DNA of 64,000 bases, from NCBI GenBank assembly GCA_030704615.1, contig CM060731.1:45446001-45510000 (forward strand). Direction: 5' to 3'. Positions 39,101 through 49,110 of the stretch are shown here, piece after piece. The notes below the pieces were generated by a model. It was given only the letters and a program-made list of their open reading frames with translations. It did no database searches and was not told the origin of the DNA. The stretch is from Takakia lepidozioides. Its lineage: Eukaryota; Streptophyta; Takakiopsida; Takakiales; Takakiaceae. The number at the start of each line of letters is the position of its first letter. Position 1 is the stretch's first letter. The position numbers and the translations under genes are program-made.

Positions 39101-41968
39101 GTTACAGTGAGGGTTCCTCACTTCATTTTGCTGAATGTCAATGCAGACATTCAGTTGTTCTGCATTGTTTTTGCCTCTTGCGAGGAATCTGGAGGCTTGA
39201 TAAGCTCTGTTTTGAGAAATCCAAAGTGAATGTCGTTGACGACATTCACAGCTGTGTCTGTATTATTCAACAGCGACAAATTCAATTTACATGGATTGGG
39301 AGCTAAGTAATTGGTTTCTTTTTTGTATTTTTGTGAATGGCGTTGACGCCATTCACATACAGTGATGTTGTGAGGTCCTCAGTGATATGTTCGTTATGAA
39401 TGTGCATTGAGTTTGCCTGGAGGGTTCCTTACTCAATTTTTTGATTTCCATCCTGTGATTTTGCTTCATTTAAGTAATAATTTGGCTTCATTAGTGAATG
39501 TCGTTGACGACATTCACTTCTATGTCTGTGTCATTCCTAAACGATAATTTGCATTCACCTGGATTAGGGTGTATTTACAGTATCATTGAATGGAATGTTC
39601 TGAATGGCGTTGACGACATTCATATCTGGAGCAGTAGTGTGGTCCTGAAAGGTCCTTGGAGCAGTTCTCAGAGCCATTTCAATCTATGTTTTATTCTTTC
39701 TGTTCTACTTGCATCTTACTCACTGAGCGCTTTTGTGGGTTGGGATTTATCTCTTTTTTCCAGGTACACGAAATATGTGCTTATGGAAGGAAATCACCTG
39801 AGCGGAATTCCCGACTATCTTGACATGTGGTCGGACCCTGCAAACGATCCAACCATGTATACTGCAGGGATATTGAAGGACTGGAGTCCTTCTCACTTCA
39901 GAGACTGTGGGTGGTACCTTGACTGCCCACCTGAGCTCACGACCTTTCAAGAATAGCATATGAAATACTTGAACAATAACGCTGAGATGCTGGCGCCTTT
40001 GACTGACGAAGAGTATCAACGAAACATAGCAACATTGGCTGCCAAGGAGCCTGATGCTCAGGGAACGCCGCAGAAGGGAAAGAAGGCGGGCCGCAAACCA
40101 AAAGACAAGGCTGTTGATGTCATAGCCATCTCACCAGCAAAGCCAAAGGACAAAGACAAGTCCAAAGAGAAAGGAAAGGACAAGGGGAAGGAGAATGAAA
40201 AGGAGATGGAGAGTGGGCAGGACTTTACTGCTGGAAGATATACCCGCACTCTTCAGTGCGTGTTCGATGCCAAGCCACACCCTTCCCGTTCTGATTCAGC
40301 AGGAGAGATGAAAATTGTTAATGAGGGTTGGCTTTCGATGATGCAGAGTCGAAAGAGAGGATACACTGGGGTGCCATCCCCTACCTGGGACAATATAATC
40401 TCATTCCTCAATCTGGTGAGAATTCCAGTTTCTTTCCTTTTTCTCTGAAAGTTTCGTTGGCAGTATTTCAGTCTCGTTCTTTGAAAACAATCTTGCCATC
40501 GTTCTTATAAAAAACATGTCTGTTGCAGGTGAGCACAGGTCCCACCTTCGTGTGCGGTGTGCAGAAAACTTATGCGGCCGACATTGTCATTCTCGACATC
40601 CCGGATGGTCAGGCTGTGCCAGAAGTTCTTCCAAAGGGCAAGACGCCAGGCTGGAACAAATTCGAGGACAACTACTGGAGTTGGGTGTTCGGGTTCTGTA
40701 ACAACTTTCTCTCTGATGCAGGGACACTTCTGCTTTTTCAGTCATGTGACAATGATAGTCGTCGGGCATTGGCATCATACCTCAAGTCTTCAGGGTTTGA
40801 AGTTTTGTGCACATGGAATTGTGTGAACAGCCTATACCTTGTGAAATGGGGTTTCCCTGGTCAGCTGGTATGCCGTCTCCCTTCTGCTTGTGCTTTGATC
40901 ATGAGTTTCAATTTTCTCTGCAGCTCCACTCTAGTAGAATGTGTTATGATCGACACCGATCATCACCGATTCATGATTTTTTTGTGTCAGAGTTCTGAAT
41001 AGCCGATGTACACACTTCCACTATAGATTGTGTTTACCACACTAACCTGCTATCTTTGCCAGACGAGGATGTTCGAGGCGATCTGCCTGCGGAGGATTCG
41101 CACATCAAAGACACCATCCTCCATCCGCAGCTTTGAGATTTCTGACCAGGGTTGTTTCGTCAACCCCCCCTATGAGCCCCATGTCGATGACATTTTGTAC
41201 AACTTCATGCAGTCCAGTCAGACGCTGAAGAGACCAGATGGCACTCCCTGGAGAGGTGCAAAGGAAAAGTCACCAGCATTCATGCAAATACTGCTGGAGT
41301 CATGCAGCCACCGCTCTGCACGGGTGGTCGATCTTTCTGTGTCCACAGGTTCGTTTTTTCCCTTCCGAATTGGTTTCCTTTCAACAGTTTCATCTGCTTA
41401 AATCCCCCCCTCCAAACTGTTCATGTTCTCATGTCTGGTGCAAGGAGCAACTTACCACGCATGTAAGGCAGGCGGAAGAAGCCTTTTTGGCATGGAGGGT
41501 GATTCTGACCTCTACAACACAGTGCTCCTCCCCCTTTTGTCTGGCTCCACTTCAGGCACACAGACTGATCGGATTCAAATTCGAAATGATGACGATCCCG
41601 AAGATAAGCAGGTCGACAACGACTTTTCATGTGAGTAAGTGCTAAACCCTCTTTGGGAGTCATACTCAATTTCTCGATAACATCAAAGTTACAGTAATAA
41701 CTTTTTCAGGCTGTCTTTCAGGAAAGGCAGCGGTGGATCTTCAGGAGATACAGTCATTTCTGGCGAGTCTGTTTTCAACAGCCCCCTTTCCAATTTTCTG
41801 CTTCCTGTTTATGCCGAAGCAATGGCACTTCACGCGGCCGAGTCCCTATCCCCTGACTTTTTAGTGGCCAGCCGTAGGTGTATCCAGCGTGGATCCGGTG
41901 TTCTAAAATACTTAGACTTAGATGCAGAGGAAGAGGGGATACATTGTACTGACTCTGAGTCAGACTGA
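36179..41968 (+). CDS. Element-borne gene joining a ParB/Srx-like domain to a DNA methyltransferase-like domain
   Basis: Exons that can be placed: 36179-36474 (polar N-terminus), about 37056-37708, 37803-38016, 38080-38517, about 38602-38819, 39764-40415, 40529-40867, 41063-41348, 41445-41634 and 41710-41968; most join in phase. The second exon has FYVWDGNHRLLAWMGYI followed by VEAMVLDLGNDIARLLTAMH, the layout of a ParB/sulfiredoxin-like domain with its DG-x-HR motif. A lysine-rich linker follows (40080-40210). The C-terminal part has ADIVILDIPDG, LLLFQSCDNDSRRALASYLK, CFVNPPYEPHVDD and, across a splice, ARVVDLSVSTG + ATYHACKAGGRSLFGMEGDS. That puts a motif IV-like site before a motif I-like site, as in beta-class amino-methyltransferases. 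Catalytic motifs are unusual (LDIPDG, DLSVSTG). An in-frame TAG at 39954 and a frame problem in the exon at 38602 suggest damage, or two separate genes. Confidence 0.6.
36546..37035. repeat. Degenerate 20-bp palindromes upstream of the ParB-like exon
   Basis: Copies related to the intronic palindrome occur at 36546-36565, about 36728-36747, 36823-36842, 36898-36917 and 37016-37035, for example GAATGTCGTTGCCGCCAATC and GATTGTCGTTAACGCCGTTC. The core GTCGTTnnCG is shared and the arms vary. Spacing is roughly 75-180 bases. Confidence 0.7.
38901..39621. repeat. Seven regularly spaced 20-bp palindromes in an intron
   Basis: Copies at 38901-38920, 39022-39041, 39133-39152, 39228-39247, 39334-39353, 39496-39515 and 39602-39621. 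The consensus GAATGTCGTTGACGACATTC has 9-base arms around TG; variants change both arms together (GAATGGCGTTGACGCCATTC at 39334), which keeps the palindrome. Distances between copies are 121, 111, 95, 106, 162 and 106 bases. Sequences between them are partly related (GGTCCTCAG, GAGGGTTCCT, CACCTGGATTAG blocks), so this is a ~110-bp tandem repeat with a conserved palindromic core. It lies inside the gene that encodes the ParB-like domain. Confidence 0.9.
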
Positions 41969-42099
41969 ACTGTATTCTTTTAATATTCATTTTCATATTA
42001 TCTGGAAAACGTTGAATCCCCTTCCTCCACCGTAGTTGTTCCTTTAGAACAAATAATAATCACAGAGTCAACTTTCGTTTAAATTGCAATATGTATGAA

Positions 42100-42470
42100 T
42101 CCATCTCACAAACCTTCCTGACTCTTCTCATATCCATTGTGCATTCATCTACACTGTATTCATGCGTGCTCCATTCATGAATGTTTTCCTTTGTACAACA
42201 TCCATTGTACATTCATCCTGTGTACTCTTTAATCCACCCCACAAACCTTCCACACTCATTTCATATACGTTGTGCATTCGTCAAAAGATTTGGTCATGCA
42301 TCTTCATGTCATGAATTTTTGTCATTGCTCAACATCCATTATACATTCATCCATTTTACTCTTATCCATCCCTCATTCATCCATCTACATTCATTTTTCA
42401 CACTCATCCATATGTTTATCATCCAACTGTACATTCATCCATCCTTTATTCAATGCCTTTTATTATGTCG
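42100..42470 (+). repeat. Degenerate CATTCATCCAT-type repeats
   Basis: Many imperfect copies of ATTCATCCAT and TTCATCCATT lie between the end of the methyltransferase-like gene and the right terminal repeat of the MULE-like element. Confidence 0.75.
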
Positions 42471-42534
42471 TCCAGCTTGTTTCCGCGGTAAAGGGTGCCA
42501 ATCCGCGGGAATACACTCCACTTCTTTCTGGGCG

Positions 42535-42664
42535 CGTGGTGACGCGGCCTTCACGTGTGATGACGTGGAGTGAGCCCCGTGACGTGGCATTTGCGCAAGG
42601 TGACGTGGCGTGAGCGCAGTTGCGCTCACACGCTCACGTGACCAGGCTCACGCTGAGGCATCCC
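42535..42664. repeat. Right terminal inverted repeat region of the MULE-like element
   Basis: Contains TGACGTGGAGTGAGC, TGACGTGGCGTGAGC, a palindromic block GAGCGCAGTTGCGCTC (42612-42627) and CACGTGACCAGGCTCACGC. Its reverse complement aligns with the left end from 31218 onward. Confidence 0.75.
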
Positions 42665-42675
42665 TGCAGTTCGTG

Positions 42676-43960
42676 GAAGAGGCTTCAATTGCCGGCCCCG
42701 TTCATTCTCGGTGGATGTATTACCTTGAGCGATACATGAAGACTTTGAAAGCACATGTAAGACAAATGGCACACCCGGAGGGTAGCATGGCGGAGGGTAT
42801 ATATTGCAAGAGACTATGTTCTACTGGATGGAGTACTTGGCAAGGGTGGATAAGGAAGCCCCTCCGATGTGGAAGGAAGATGAGGATGTACGAACCAATG
42901 ACATCGTTTTGCCCAAAAATTCAAAGAGGGTAATAATTACCCATCGTGGTAATTAACCAAGCGCATGAGTTCATACTGAAGAACACCCCATCCATACATG
43001 AGTGGGAGACAAGATACAATAACCTTGTTCAGCAATGACAGGAGGAGACGGTTGCGTGGAGGCGGAACCATGCAAGGGCGACTACACGCGCTCCGCGAGC
43101 AACGGGCTGGCGTAAGAATGTGCCTTCACAAGAATTGCCCATGGAATTGCAGCCTCTAAGTTCATTCCGCCATTGGCTTCGGACTGAAGTAGAGGATAGC
43201 ATTGCGAAAGGTGAGGTGGTTTCAGATTTGGTGCAAGACATTGCAAGGGGCCCCTGTCAATTTGCGACCTCATACACGGCGGTTTGGGTTCATGGTCGTC
43301 ATTTCCGCATTCGTGCTCTTGACATGAAGCGCAAAACAAAGTTTGATTCTGGCTTGTGTGTCTCATATTGGCAAGACTCCGTGTGGGGCAGGGGAGATAC
43401 ACGACTTACCATGAGCACACTCAACTACTTTATTTTGTGGGGCCATCCGCAACAATAGTGAAAGATGAGTGTGGTTTCATGTGCGTCAATACAGATAGGC
43501 TCGAGTCTACTCATCGTCCCTCCGATGAGCCTTTTTCATGGCCTTCAGACATGGAGCAACTTTTATTCTCCGGATTAGGAAATTGGAAGGTGGTTGTGCA
43601 TGCTCAGCCAAGAGGAAGACGTATATATCATGGTCGGGGATCTACATGGGGCGAGGCAAATGCAGAGGAGGAATAGACTGGTCATGATGACGCTGATATT
43701 GGCCGAGGTTGGATAAAGGGGGTACAAGAGAATGATGACGCCCCGGGCAATGCATCCCGGACCCTATACGATGAGGCTCCATCAGATGCAGATGTTGGAG
43801 AAGAAGATGAAGACATGGTCATTGAAACCAAGGTGGAAGATGATTCAAATGTGCCTTTTGGTGACTAGGCCATTTATGACAATGACTCTGATGAGCAAGA
43901 AGACTTGTAGCTTGATGAGGACGAAGAAGCTCCAGATAATGATGTTCAAGTTGATTAGAC
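42676..43960 (+). pseudogene. CACTA tnp2-type transposase, 3' part (DUF4218 and DUF4216-like)
   Basis: Continues the gene interrupted at 31204. EEASIAGPVHSRWMYYLERY then MKTLKAHVRQMAHPEGSMAE complete the DUF4218 region. Further on, ARGPCQFATSYTAVWVHGRH and FRIRALDMKRKTKFDSG, then FGLGNW-like and WKVVVHAQPRGRRIY, match the DUF4216 region found at the end of plant tnp2 transposases, but they lie in different frames. An acidic tail (GEEDEDMVIETKVEDD) follows, with stops inside it. The several frame changes mark a dead gene on top of the MULE-like insertion. Confidence 0.8.
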
Positions 43961-43979
43961 ACGTAATCAAAGCTACATA

Positions 43980-44565
43980 ATAATTCTCGCACAAAATTGT
44001 GCCCATCCCTTCGATTGATTGTACATGTACATGCATGTAGCTTATTTCTATGATTGATTAATGAAAAATCCATGAAAAAAAATCCTTTGTAGGTGTGACG
44101 ATCTAGGAATGATTCTAGTGAAGTTGTGACTCGAAAAAGTGACTCTAGGATTGTTGAGTTTTTGTACGAGGGCAAGAATGTTGGATGACATGGTTCTTGT
44201 TCTACAAGTGCTGACCAAGACTTACCCGTGGATACCCTTCAATCGATTTGGTTACCATGATCTCGATGCAACAGAAAGAATCTTCGAAATTGGTGTGAAA
44301 GACAACGATGTTGCTAAAGCCATTGCCAAAGCAATCTACCCTCAACCCTCTAATCCCATGGCACTTCCCTTTTCCTTTCCTAGTGTCCCCACCCCCTCTT
44401 CCTGCCCTTTGTCTTTAACAATAAGGCCGCCCGGGTTGATCACAGTCTCCCACATCCAAGATAGACCGGTTATATTGTAGCACAGAAGGAGGACTAAAAA
44501 GATTTGCAACAATGGATCCATTCAGCTTGGCCTCTGCCATGACCTTTGCAAAGGCGATATTGCGA
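43980..44565. other. Region without a supported gene
   Basis: A 113-codon frame at 44139-44480 has no recognisable domain. Short AT-rich stretches only. Confidence 0.5.
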
Positions 44566-45605
44566 TTCTCTGTCGTCACAAACCTGTTGGGGCATCGCAA
44601 TGCCGTCGCAAGGCGACCCCTGGAGGTCGCAACCCCCTACATTTACAATATCTATGATTGCGGATTTGTCCTACGTAATGATTTTTGTTTTAGCTCTATT
44701 TTGTTTTGTGAATGCAAACCCCAGACCACTACATCCATGGAAAAAAAAAATTAAAAAAAAAAACAAAAAAAAAAAAACAAACAGTTTCCTTCACTCACTA
44801 TTGCGGAACTCTCTATGAAGAGTGCATGAAGTTGAAAAGAACTCAACTTGGGAGTGCAAATGAGGGAAGAAAATATGGTTTTCAGTCCAAATGATTTTTG
44901 TTCACTCCCAAAATTTGCATACGCATTGCAAATGCTGTCATTAAGTATATGGCTTGGGAACGGAATAAAACAAAATCATGTGCATGTGCAAAAAATCATC
45001 ATCCCACCTGAGGGGATGAGGAGGAGGATGTGGTGGCGGCCGTCAAGTTTGCTGGGATCGGCACCAATGGTGGTAGAAAGAACTCTGGCCCTGTTATACA
45101 ATAAGAGAGAATGAGCACTATAAAGATTGGAAGAAGGGGATCAATTGACCCTGGCCTCTGCCATGACCTTTGCAAAGAGACATTAAATAGGGCCTCTCTG
45201 CGACTCCCGGACGTCGCATTACCGCTGACGGGCGACTTCTAGCAGTCGCAACCCCCGCGAGGTGGTGTGCCCTAGCCACGTGGCGGCCAAGAGGGAAATG
45301 ACATCCTTGCGACTCCCCAACGTCGCGGCCCTGCAGGAGCGTCGCCCCAGCAGGCATGCGATTGTGGGGAATTGCAACCTCGCCATTGTGGCATTTCGGC
45401 GATGTCTGGACGTCGCAAACCCCAGCGCGACCTGACTCGGCCCTCCCCACGCGCCTAAGTGTGAGGGGGTGTTGTTGCAATTCCCGGCAGTCGCAGCCTT
45501 GCGGAGGCATCGCAGAGGGTAAGTGCGACGCCCGGGCGTCGCAAACCCCAGCTCGCTAGCGGGTCATCCCCAACAGCAGCGACGTGACGGAATCGCAAGC
45601 AGGCG
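44566..45605. repeat. GCGAC/GTCGC-rich subterminal repeat, right side of CACTA element
   Basis: Short GTCGCAA, GCGACTCC, CGTCGC and related motifs are dense at 44570-44640 and 45190-45600. The 25-bp block GGCCTCTGCCATGACCTTTG (44527 and 45154) is duplicated here. Composition and motifs match 24013-24690. An A-rich stretch (44740-44780) separates the two parts. Confidence 0.6.
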
Positions 45606-45609
45606 AAGC

Positions 45610-46290
45610 GACCCTGCTATGCCCATACATACCTGGCTGGTGAGTTCCACCTTCCTCTGGATTCTGGGAAGGCCTCTAGCAGACCTGCAATTTGACCCCA
45701 AAGAATGGAGTTGGCCATTCAAAGGATCCCCAACCCCCTTCTTTGCATATACCACTAGGAAGGCATACAGAGCCATCGCAGCCCCGGAACCCCTGCATGA
45801 TAAATGGAACACGAAATGGCAATCCTACGGTTTCAACAATGAGAATTGGAAAGCTATCTGGAGCTCTATATGGAAAAAGACTAGGCCTGCAAAATTATCT
45901 GCGTTCCTCTGACAGATTGCAAACAGGGTGTTTAAAGTGGGAGAGTGGCTGCAATTTCAGGACGCTCTTCTATGCAAATGTTGTACCTCAGGCTTGCTGG
46001 AAACGCTCGAGCATTGCCTTCTAGGCTGCCACGCTCCCAGGAAAATCTGGACCCTGGTGAAAGGACTATACAGAGATTGGGACCCTCAGCCATTGTCACC
46101 TATCAAGCTGCTGCTTAACTATGACACACACTCTAAAAGAACAGCAATACGCTGTCCGGTCTTTGAGTCTCTTCGAGCATCTACTCTATGGCACATATGG
46201 AAATCACGGTGTGCCTGGTCACTGTCACATTCAACATGCTCTATGTCTGTACTGCTCTCAAAAAATTTCTAGGACTTACAAATTGAGGCA
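45610..46290 (+). mobile_element. LINE fragment with zf-RVT end, plus strand
   Basis: Encodes WILGRPLADLQFDPKEWSW, PTPFFAYTTRKAYRAI, WSSIWKKTRPAKLSAFL (then an in-frame TGA), FQDALLCKCCTSGLLETLEH and CLLGCHAPRKIWTLVKGLYR, then WHIWKSRCAW. This is the C-terminal reverse-transcriptase region and the zinc-binding tail of a plant LINE. It is the same family as 21026-22083 but in the opposite orientation, and its sequence divergence suggests an independent, old insertion. Confidence 0.8.
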
Positions 46291-46978
46291 AGAAAGGCAT
46301 GGTTGAAACTGTGTGCAGATATTCAAAGGCCCCCCCAAAATGCAGTAGGGTTGCATGCCTCATTCCGGAGCACTTGGGCAGTTGGCGGGCACCTCTGCAC
46401 TACCAGCGATCAATCAACATGCTACTGGTCAACACTTCCCCCCGTCTCTTGGAGGGATCTCAGGACAACAATCCATGGGGGCATCCCCAGAGTTTGACAG
46501 GGATGTTAACTGGAGGCACATCAAGACGGCAGCCAGGCTCAGGTTTCGTTAGACAACAACATATCCTCCAATGGACCCAAGCAGCGTAGCCAATCTTGTT
46601 CAGCTGAATCTTCGCATAGTGATGCTTACCTTGAAATGCAGTTACAAATCCTAGTCTGCAGTCTGTAGAGCTCTTGCTCGTCCACCCCGACCTCCTAAGC
46701 ATCCACACCTTAGGGCTCACTAAAACACTTCTCCTCTCGTTCAGCAATCCAACATTGAGAGGAAGACTAGCACTATTTCACAGATCCACTGTGGAGATGT
46801 TTAGCATCCATCTAGGTTGATGCTAGTTGTTCTCGCATTGATACACTCCATATAGGAGGACAGTTCCACCTTCACTGATTACGGTGTGTGTGCCTGTATG
46901 GCGTTTCAACGGGGTTTTAATTTTTTTCCCCACAAATAATTATTATAATAAAGTTTCAGGGCCGCTGCCTGTGATACC
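46291..46978. other. Region without a supported gene
   Basis: Possibly the 3' tail of the LINE fragment followed by unique sequence. TGATACCAG at 46971-46979 directly before the gypsy LTR resembles the reverse complement of a primer-binding site (CTGGTATCA). Confidence 0.45.
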
Positions 46979-47519
46979 AGATTCCGGCGCTATGGGTTTG
47001 TTCCCCTTCCTCAATTGGACTTGACCCTATCTGGGGAATATAGTCAGTAGAAGGGCCTGACAGAGAAGACGGAATCTTTCTAAGAGGACGCCACAGACCC
47101 AGACCTTCAACACTTTCATCCAACCACTTAGGCACACCGTTACGCCCAACGAATGCTCGTGTAAGACTCAAAAGCCACCACCCTCACTGCCACGGCAGTA
47201 AGGCTTAAATAGCATTAGGTAATAATCTAATCTTAGTGCCATGTGACACTTACACATAGGTCCACCAGATGTCCTTCCAGCATAGCCATAGAAAGAAGCC
47301 AGATCACCCAGTCCCATCCTAATCTGATCCTAAACTAGCTGTTAGAATAAGACAGCCCCTAATAAAGCCATCAGCTGTTGCCAGCTCATCCTCATGCACA
47401 AGGTGTAAGTCCATCCAGCTTTCATCCAGGCTTCGTCCATCCCTTAAATCATCCGGAGCGCATCCCTCCTCCATCCATCCATGTCGAAAAGTAAGGTGAG
47501 AAGGAATCCCAGCTCCACA
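46979..47519 (-). repeat. Left LTR of gypsy element B
   Basis: Matches 59376-59916 over its whole length with scattered differences, from GATTCCGGCGCTATGGG to GAATCCCAGCTCCACA. On the element strand the LTR starts TGTGGAGCTGGGATTCC. Its last base is T rather than the A expected for a CA end. Confidence 0.85.
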
Positions 47520-47884
47520 TATGTGATGTCTGCTGGGGCCATAAGGAATTGCGAGCTCCTGCGAGTGATGAGCTCAGGGAGGACAAAAATGAAGCCTAGC
47601 CAAAACAAGCTACACACCCGGCACACAAGGGATGCAAAAACCTAGGGAAGAAAACCTCATCTATCAAGCTGGGTGGAGGACAAAACATCCCTCAGGAAAA
47701 ACCCCAAGTGCTACAAATGGTGTAGAAAACTAGCACGAAATTCAAACATTACTCTAAAGAAGAGGTTGTCAGATTGCGAGCTGTCCGAGCTGTGGGGGTG
47801 AAGATCTTCTAACAGTTCTCAACATTCAAATAGGTTAGATCAAAAGTAAGAGTGCATGGAACAAGGAATAAAACATGAATGGAG

Positions 47885-49110
47885 CTAGCTAAGTGAGGAG
47901 TAGAGGCATGTTGTGGGAGCAAGACATACATACTGCCTGCCAGGAAGAATATCGTAGATAAGGTAAGGGCCATCAATGCGTCGTTTAGCCTTGGAAATCT
48001 GCTTACCAGGCTGGAGTTTCACACAAACTGACTGGCCTACCTTGAATGACTCAGAATATACAACACGGCGGTTGTAATTCTTTGCCTGAGCAGCTTGAGC
48101 AAACACAATGTTAGATTTGGCAGTTTCCCTCAAACTACGCCGTTTAGCATCCATGGAAAGCAAGAAGGTTTCCCAATTCTCAGGCTCAGTAGCCGAGACC
48201 TGCAGCCAGGAAATATGCCAAGGGGTCCTACATTTCCTACCATACAAAAGTTCAAAAGGTGAGATTTTGGTACTGGCATGGATAGAGGTCCTATAGGCAA
48301 AGAGCAGAATAGGCACAGCAATATCCCATTCATCAATGAGTGTCCCATTCTTCTCGAGCATCTGGCATATAGTTTTGTTAAATCGTTCTATCAAACCATT
48401 GTATTGGGGATTGTAGGGAGCAGTAACGGCATGCTTAGTGTTGAGATTAAACAAGACAATCTCTATAAGTTGGTTACAGAACTCTGTACCTTGATCCGTG
48501 AGGATTTCCCGAGGGCAACCATGACAAAGAATCACCTTATCAAAGAAGAATTGCACCACCTCATCACTATCCTTAACAACCAGAGGTCGGAGCTCAACCC
48601 ATTTTGTCAGGTAGTCCGTTGCAACCGCAAGGTATGCATGGTCCTTGGACGTGGATTTAAGGGGTCCGACTAGATCTTATCCAACCCTGGCAAATGGTTT
48701 AGTCACTGGGATAGGCTGTAAAGGCAAGGGAGCGTCGGTTCTAGGCAGGATGGTCTTAGCATGACAGGGCACACACCTTGCAATGAAAGCTGAGACATCT
48801 TTAACTAAGCATTTTCAGTGATACTGCTCCTGTAATCTCTTGACAGTTTTAGCAACCCCCAAATGGCCAGCATAAGTAGAAGCATGGTATAATTCAAGTA
48901 AAGCAGGGACAACGGACCTAAAAGGGACTTCCACAGCATACCTTCCAAAGCAGTGACTCTGAACAATCTCCCTTCACTTTCCCGGTGGCTGGCTAAGTGA
49001 TAGTTGACTTGCCTCATGAGCAGCTTGGATATGCCACTAAGGTGGGTGTCGGTTTTGCACCTATGGAGAAGAGCATTGTATAATGGATCATCCATGCCTA
49101 CATCACTCAT
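47885..49110 (-). pseudogene. Gypsy B integrase
   Basis: The zinc-binding N-terminal part (GRLFRVTAL, then LYLNY...) is read with frame changes at 49110-48800. The catalytic core at 48559-47885 has CPREILTDQGTEFCN (second catalytic Asp), AVTAPYNPQYNGLIERFN (catalytic Glu) and SPFELLYGRKCRTPW, followed by a C-terminal region with VGQSVCVKLQPGKQ and RRIDGPYLIYDILPG. The first catalytic Asp region is disrupted by frameshifts near 48600-48700. Confidence 0.8.

Larger units (their letters stand above)
31205..42664. mobile_element. 11.46-kb MULE-like DNA transposon inserted in the CACTA transposase
   Basis: The flanks carry TGCAGTTAGTG (31194-31204) and TGCAGTTCGTG (42665-42675), an 11-bp target duplication with one difference, in the 9-11 bp range of Mutator-like elements. 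The CACTA protein reads through if the element is removed (HLVVQLV on the left, FVEEASIAGPVHSRWM on the right). Inside the ends, GCGTGAGC...CACGTGAGCG at 31218-31240 is matched in reverse complement at 42620-42653, and both ends carry a palindromic block and TGACGTGGCGTGAGC copies. The outermost ~12 bases do not match each other, so the exact termini are uncertain. Cargo: a MULE transposase (-) and a ParB-like/methyltransferase-like gene (+), transcribed divergently. Confidence 0.8.
24013..45605 (+). mobile_element. CACTA (En/Spm-like) element, host of nested insertions (limits approximate)
   Basis: The proposal rests on three things: a tnp2-type transposase gene (28638-43960), GCGAC-rich repeats of the same make-up on both outer sides (24013-24690 and 44570-45600), and a CACTA start at 24013. 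Within these limits sit the SWIM fragment with its inverted arrays, the SET fragment with its MITE and the whole MULE-like element. I could not find a matching inverted terminus or the 3-bp target duplication on the right, so the outer limits are tentative; the transposase identification is not. Confidence 0.5.

Noticed and set aside
38901-39621. CRISPR array
   Set aside because: Repeats of 20 bp at ~110-bp spacing, spacers partly similar to each other, no cas genes, and a plant nuclear context with introns. It is better described as a tandem repeat with a palindromic core.
45550-45610. Right terminus of the CACTA element
   Set aside because: No inverted match to CACTACTACGTTTGG was found here or nearby, so the border is left open.
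46956-47171. Frame shared by 46956-47171 and 59356-59568 (starts MSLTRA)
   Set aside because: Present in both LTRs because the LTRs are copies of each other; no evidence that it is translated.
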